The notes under the pieces are model-generated. The model saw only the letters and a list, made by a program, of their open reading frames with translations. It did not search any database and was not told the origin of the DNA. Position numbers and translations under genes: made by a program. This document shows positions 3,862 through 7,369 of a stretch of DNA of 7,369 nt, piece after piece. The stretch covers positions 1 to 7,369 of the forward strand of contig JAEXBW010000092.1 in NCBI GenBank assembly GCA_023393825.1, in the 5' to 3' direction. How positions within the stretch are numbered: position 1 is the first letter of the stretch; every line of letters begins with the position of its first letter. The stretch is from Elusimicrobiota bacterium. GTDB lineage: Bacteria; Elusimicrobiota; Elusimicrobia; Elusimicrobiales; Elusimicrobiaceae.

Positions 3862-6717
3862 ATGGCACTTAAAAAGAAACCTTTGAAAACGGCCAAAAAA
3901 GCTATCGCGGCAAAAAAAGTTGTAAAGCCTGCCAAGAAAGCTGTAAAAACCGTAAAAAAAGCGGCTGTAAAAGCAGTAAAAGCCAAACGTTATGTTTACC
4001 ATTTCGGCGGCGGCAAAGCTGACGGTAACGGAACGATGAAAGAATTGCTTGGCGGCAAAGGTGCAAACCTTGCCGAAATGGCAGGCCACCCCGCTCTTAA
4101 ATTGCCCGTGCCTCCCGGTTTTACCATCACAACAGAAGTTTGCACATACTACTGGGATAACAAAAAAAACTACCCCGCCACATTAAAAGCGGAAGTAGAA
4201 AAAAATCTTAAAAAAGTTGAAGCCGAAACAGGTAAAGTATTCGGTTCCAAAACAAATCCTTTGTTAGTTTCCGTACGCTCTGGCGCAAGAAGCTCCATGC
4301 CAGGTATGATGGAAACCATTCTTAACGTCGGTTTGACGATGGAAACCATACCCGGTATGATTGCCAAAACAGGCGATGAACGCTTTGTATACGACGCCTA
4401 CCGCCGCCTTATTATGATGTACTCCGACGTTGTTATGGAAAAGGCCGCAGGCATTGAACCTAAAGACGAAAAAGGCATCCGCAAAATTTTAGACGAAATA
4501 ATGGCCGAATTAAAAGCCAAAAAAGGTTATAAATCCGATACCGATATTACGGCAGCGGAATTAAAAGACCTTTGCGTTACCTTTAAAGCAACGGTTAAAA
4601 AAGTACTCGGTAAAGATTTCCCCGACAGCCCCGAACAGCAGCTCTGGGGCGCAATCGGCGCGGTTTTTGCCTCTTGGAACGGCAAAAGAGCCATTGCTTA
4701 CAGAAATATTGAAAACATTCCCCACAGCTGGGGTACAGCCGTAAACGTACAGACAATGGTATTCGGTAATATGGGCAATAACAGCGCCACTGGCGTTGCT
4801 TTTACCAGAAACCCGGGTAATGGCGACAGCCATTTCTACGGCGAATACCTTGTTAACGCTCAGGGCGAAGACGTGGTAGCCGGTATCAGAACTCCGTGTC
4901 CTATTAACCAATGGTCTACTTCAGGTCATGGCGATGACAGCGCTTCTTTAGTCAAAGTTATGCCTAAAGCATATAAAGAACTGGACACCATACAAAAACG
5001 CCTTGAAAAACATTACAGAGATATGTTGGATATCGAATTTACGATTGAAAACCAACGCCTTTGGATGTTACAGTGCCGCGTCGGCAAGAGAAACGGTATT
5101 GCCGCGGTACAAATTGCCTTGGACATGGTAAAAGAAAAACTTATTACCAAAAATCAGGCAGTTGTTCGCGTTACGCCCGCCCAGTTGGACGAACTTTTGC
5201 ACCCTATCGTAGACCCTAAAGCCGAAGCCGTAAACAAACCCATAGCCAAAGGTTTGCCCGCGGGTCCCGGCGGCGCATGCGGCTGCATAGTATTTAACTC
5301 CGCAGATGCCATTGCCGCAAAGAAAGCCGGCAAAGAATGTATTATGGTTCGCGAAGAAACCAACCCCGAAGACGTTGAAGGTATGCGCGCTGCGCAGGCC
5401 ATTTTAACGGCCCGCGGCGGTATGACTTCCCACGCTGCATTAGTCGCACGCGGCTGGGGTAAATGCTGCATCGTAGGCTGCAGTGATATAGAAATTGATA
5501 TGACTGCCCGCACAATGACGGTTGGCGGCAAAACCTTTAAAGAAGGCGACTTCCTTACCTTAAACGGTACGAGAGGTTTAGTCTACGGCGGTAAAATCGG
5601 TATGTTAGACGCAGCCGAAGGCAATAAAAACCTTACCGAATTCCTTAAAATCTGCGACAGCGTTAAAAAGCTTGGCGTACGCGCCAATGCCGATACCGCA
5701 GCAGACGCGGAAAAGGCAAGAGCTTTTGGCGCGCAGGGCATCGGTTTGTTCCGCATAGAACATATGTTCTACGGCGCAAATTCCGAAAAGCCTTTGTTCG
5801 CTTTAAGAAAGATGATTCTTTGCGATACAACCGAAGCAAGAGTTGCGGCTTTAAACGAAATCTTCCCGTTTATGAAAGCGGATATTAAAGCCACATTAAA
5901 AGCTATGGCGGGTTTCCCCGTAACCATACGTTTAATGGATCCTCCCTTGCACGAATTTATCCCGCACAGCACGGACGCTATTAACGCTATTTGCAAATCT
6001 TTAGGCATTAACGCGGAACAGTTTGAAAAACGCGCCGAATCCCTTAAAGAAAGCAACCCGATGATGGGCCACAGAGGTATCAGACTTGGCGTAACCTATC
6101 CCGAAATTACGGAAATGCAGGTTCGCGCTATTTTTGAAGCCGCTATGGAACTTTCAAAAGAAGGCGTAAAAGTATCGCCCGAAATTATGATACCCGTTGT
6201 TTGCGACGAAAAGGAAATCACCAACCAAAGACCTATTATTGACGCAGTTTACAAAGAAGTAAGCGCCAAATACGGCAAGAAACTTGCCTACACGGTTGGT
6301 ACGATGATTGAAATCCCCAGAGCGGCCATCAATTCCGCAAAGATTGCTGCCGTGGCGGATTTTTACTCCTTCGGTACAAACGACTTAACACAGATGACCT
6401 TCGGCTTCTCCCGCGACGATATCGGCGGCTTTGTCCCCGACTATCTTGAAAAGGGCGTTTTGCCTGCCGACCCGTTCCAGATTCTGGACCAGGAAGGCGT
6501 GGGCTTCTTAATCCGCCATGCGGTAAAAGAAGGCAGAAGCGTAAAAGACCATCTTAAAGTTGGTATCTGCGGCGAACACGGCGGTGAACCTTCCAGCGTG
6601 GAATTCTGCCACAGAGAAGGTTTTAACTACGTGTCTTGCTCTCCTTTCCGTGTGCCTATAGCCCGCTTAGCTGCGGCTCAGGCTCAGGCGAAAGACGAAG
6701 CAAAGAAAAAGAAATAA
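3862..6717 (+). CDS. ppdK: Pyruvate, phosphate dikinase with Lys/Ala-rich N-terminal extension
   Basis: The product (951 residues; typical family length about 875) catalyses pyruvate + ATP + Pi <=> PEP + AMP + PPi in the cytosol. It serves glycolysis or gluconeogenesis in many anaerobes. Domains are an ATP-grasp nucleotide domain (about 45-410; LLGGKGANLAEM with K66; SVRSGAR with R139; D390, E392, Q404 and R406 matching Clostridium symbiosum D321, E323, Q335 and R337), a swivelling phosphohistidine domain (about 455-570, GGMTSHAA with H524), and a PEP/pyruvate TIM barrel (about 590-940; R631, DPPLHEF, NPMMGHRG, GTNDLTQMTFGFSRDD, catalytic C903 in GICGEHGG). The end SCSPFRVPIARLAAAQA is canonical. 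Residues 1-43 are unusual: 17 lysines, no acidic residues and repeated AKKA/VKK units like a histone H1 tail. The ATG at 3862 has a GGAG site 11 nt upstream, and no later start precedes the conserved domain. The tail ends with four lysines. The PEP-site motif reads GLFRIEHMF rather than the common GLCRTEHMF. It is a single-gene unit ended by the terminator at 6736. Confidence 0.97.
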   Translation: MALKKKPLKTAKKAIAAKKVVKPAKKAVKTVKKAAVKAVKAKRYVYHFGGGKADGNGTMKELLGGKGANLAEMAGHPALKLPVPPGFTITTEVCTYYWDNKKNYPATLKAEVEKNLKKVEAETGKVFGSKTNPLLVSVRSGARSSMPGMMETILNVGLTMETIPGMIAKTGDERFVYDAYRRLIMMYSDVVMEKAAGIEPKDEKGIRKILDEIMAELKAKKGYKSDTDITAAELKDLCVTFKATVKKVLGKDFPDSPEQQLWGAIGAVFASWNGKRAIAYRNIENIPHSWGTAVNVQTMVFGNMGNNSATGVAFTRNPGNGDSHFYGEYLVNAQGEDVVAGIRTPCPINQWSTSGHGDDSASLVKVMPKAYKELDTIQKRLEKHYRDMLDIEFTIENQRLWMLQCRVGKRNGIAAVQIALDMVKEKLITKNQAVVRVTPAQLDELLHPIVDPKAEAVNKPIAKGLPAGPGGACGCIVFNSADAIAAKKAGKECIMVREETNPEDVEGMRAAQAILTARGGMTSHAALVARGWGKCCIVGCSDIEIDMTARTMTVGGKTFKEGDFLTLNGTRGLVYGGKIGMLDAAEGNKNLTEFLKICDSVKKLGVRANADTAADAEKARAFGAQGIGLFRIEHMFYGANSEKPLFALRKMILCDTTEARVAALNEIFPFMKADIKATLKAMAGFPVTIRLMDPPLHEFIPHSTDAINAICKSLGINAEQFEKRAESLKESNPMMGHRGIRLGVTYPEITEMQVRAIFEAAMELSKEGVKVSPEIMIPVVCDEKEITNQRPIIDAVYKEVSAKYGKKLAYTVGTMIEIPRAAINSAKIAAVADFYSFGTNDLTQMTFGFSRDDIGGFVPDYLEKGVLPADPFQILDQEGVGFLIRHAVKEGRSVKDHLKVGICGEHGGEPSSVEFCHREGFNYVSCSPFRVPIARLAAAQAQAKDEAKKKK

Positions 6718-6735
6718 GTTTAAGTAAGTAAACAC

Positions 6736-6770
6736 AAAATCCCCCGACGATGTTGTCGGGGGATTTTTTT
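6736..6770 (+). terminator. Intrinsic terminator of ppdK
   Basis: AAAATCCCCCGAC (6736-6748) pairs perfectly with GTCGGGGGATTTT (6755-6767) around a 6-nt loop, and a run of seven T follows the stem core (6764-6770). It lies 18 bp after the ppdK stop. The A tract on the left also allows termination from the minus strand. Confidence 0.95.
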
Positions 6771-6824
6771 GTCTGCATTGTAAAAGCGATTCTGTTGAAA
6801 CTATATGATTTTATATATTTTTAC

Positions 6825-6833
6825 TGCTATAAT
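6825..6833 (+). promoter_or_regulatory. Extended -10 promoter upstream of the last gene
   Basis: TGCTATAAT is a perfect -10 hexamer (6828-6833) with the extended TGn element, the same form as the rpsO promoter. The -35 position (6805-6810, ATGATT) is weak. Transcription would start near 6840 and run about 190 nt before the gene at 7034, through the palindrome at 6850-6867. Confidence 0.5.
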
Positions 6834-6841
6834 TATACCAC

Positions 6842-6870
6842 TTGACAGCATAGGTCCAAGGGCCTATTGC
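6842..6870 (+). promoter_or_regulatory. TTGACA promoter with an operator-like palindrome in its spacer
   Basis: A perfect -35 TTGACA (6842-6847) is followed after 17 bp by TATTGC (6865-6870), a poor -10 matching 3 of 6. The spacer and the first bases of the -10 are occupied by ATAGGTCCAAGGGCCTAT (6850-6867), an 18-bp palindrome with one mismatch pair (a G/U wobble if RNA). A repressor bound there would block the promoter. Another GGCC motif follows at 6877-6880. Whether this or the box at 6828 is the real promoter cannot be decided from sequence. Confidence 0.4.
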
Positions 6871-7033
6871 ACTACAGGCCTAAAGACTCTGTCTACTATT
6901 GCTTTCGTTTGATAGATTAAACATATGGACTGTTGCCTTATATGAATTTATTGGTCCGCCGATTTTTTATGATTAAGTTGTAAAAATGTGTTTTAAAAAT
7001 TTTATCCGTTTATGATACATATCCAGAGGTTTT

Positions 7034-7369
7034 ATGAATAATTTATTGCGATTAAGTTATGCCAAAGTATTGCCGCTCACGCTTGCTTTTTTTATTTTGT
7101 TTAATATAACGACGGATGCAGTAGCTCAAAGTTTTAATTTATCTGATCAAACTCAAGCCCACTATAAAACATTTACCTATACCAATAATCCTAAACCTTC
7201 TTTTAATCTTCAAGAAATATATAAAAAAGAGGCTGAAGCTAAAAACAAACTTCAGTTGGCGTACAACAAAAAACAGGCGGAAGAAAAAAAATCCGCAGAC
7301 GCGCTTAAAGCCGCCTATAAATTCAATCCTTTTGATAAGACTGGTTATTTAGCGCAGGGCCAATGGGTT
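7034..7369 (+). CDS. N-terminal part of an unrecognised secreted protein
   Basis: An open frame starts at ATG 7034, with AGAGG at 7025-7029 as a close ribosome site, and runs off the right edge after 112 codons. The start of the product is a clear signal peptide: MNNLLRLSYAK, a hydrophobic stretch at about 12-25 (VLPLTLAFFILFNI), then an AVA-Q cleavage site after residue 31. The mature part begins QSFNLSDQTQ, and is then rich in Asn, Gln, Lys and Ala. A charged segment at about 62-98, with repeated KKEAEAKNK and KKQAEEKK, is probably a long helix or coiled coil. It ends here at YLAQGQWV. There is no lipobox Cys after the signal, so a soluble periplasmic or exported protein is more likely than a lipoprotein. 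I do not recognise the family. Confidence 0.75.
   Translation, partial: MNNLLRLSYAKVLPLTLAFFILFNITTDAVAQSFNLSDQTQAHYKTFTYTNNPKPSFNLQEIYKKEAEAKNKLQLAYNKKQAEEKKSADALKAAYKFNPFDKTGYLAQGQWV

Noticed and set aside
4561..6056. Minus-strand frames inside ppdK
   Set aside because: They are antisense shadows of a highly conserved enzyme, with no ribosome sites or recognisable domains.

Overview
The window carries three well-recognised housekeeping genes, two partial genes at its edges, and an unusually long, hairpin-rich intergenic region. Composition is moderately AT-rich. The best hint of the organism is the 52-residue tail at the left edge. Its Cys-containing ending (AATSNSDGIEICKMLS, then GYSQYL) recalls the C-termini of the expanded type IV pilin-like (PulG-type) proteins I associate with Elusimicrobium and relatives. 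With an anaerobe-type pyruvate phosphate dikinase, this suggests an Elusimicrobiota bacterium from a gut-like habitat. That is an inference from recall, not a database result.

Layout, left to right: (1) 2-160 (+), C-terminal end of a probable type IV pilin-like protein. (2) 182-213, a bidirectional intrinsic terminator shared with the convergent gene. (3) 233-2332 (-), pnp, polynucleotide phosphorylase. (4) 2339-2608 (-), rpsO, ribosomal protein S15, only 6 bp from pnp. The pair reads from an extended -10 promoter near 2757-2765 through a leader of about 140 nt that may hold an S15 autoregulatory site. (5) 2766-3861, about 1.1 kb with no convincing protein gene. It holds a series of inverted repeats, including a 184-bp imperfect palindrome (3068-3251), a 12-bp perfect stem (2943-2988), a terminator-like hairpin (3328-3373), a 9-bp perfect hairpin (3382-3409), GGTCC/GGACC-type palindromes (3489-3550), an AT-rich tract and the ppdK promoter and leader. 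(6) 3862-6717 (+), ppdK, pyruvate phosphate dikinase, complete and with its key catalytic residues, but with an unusual lysine/alanine-rich N-terminal extension of about 43 residues. (7) 6736-6770, a strong terminator. (8) 6771-7033, a promoter-bearing spacer with an operator-like palindrome. (9) 7034 to the right edge (+), the start of an unrecognised secreted protein with a signal peptide.

rpsO and pnp form the classical ribosome/RNA-decay operon. ppdK is divergent from it and is a stand-alone transcription unit for PEP/pyruvate interconversion. Nothing here is a clear defence, mobile or biosynthetic system. The parts most worth following up are the PPDK extension, the 184-bp palindrome (candidate structured RNA or MITE-like element) and the repeated GGNCC palindromes in both promoter regions.
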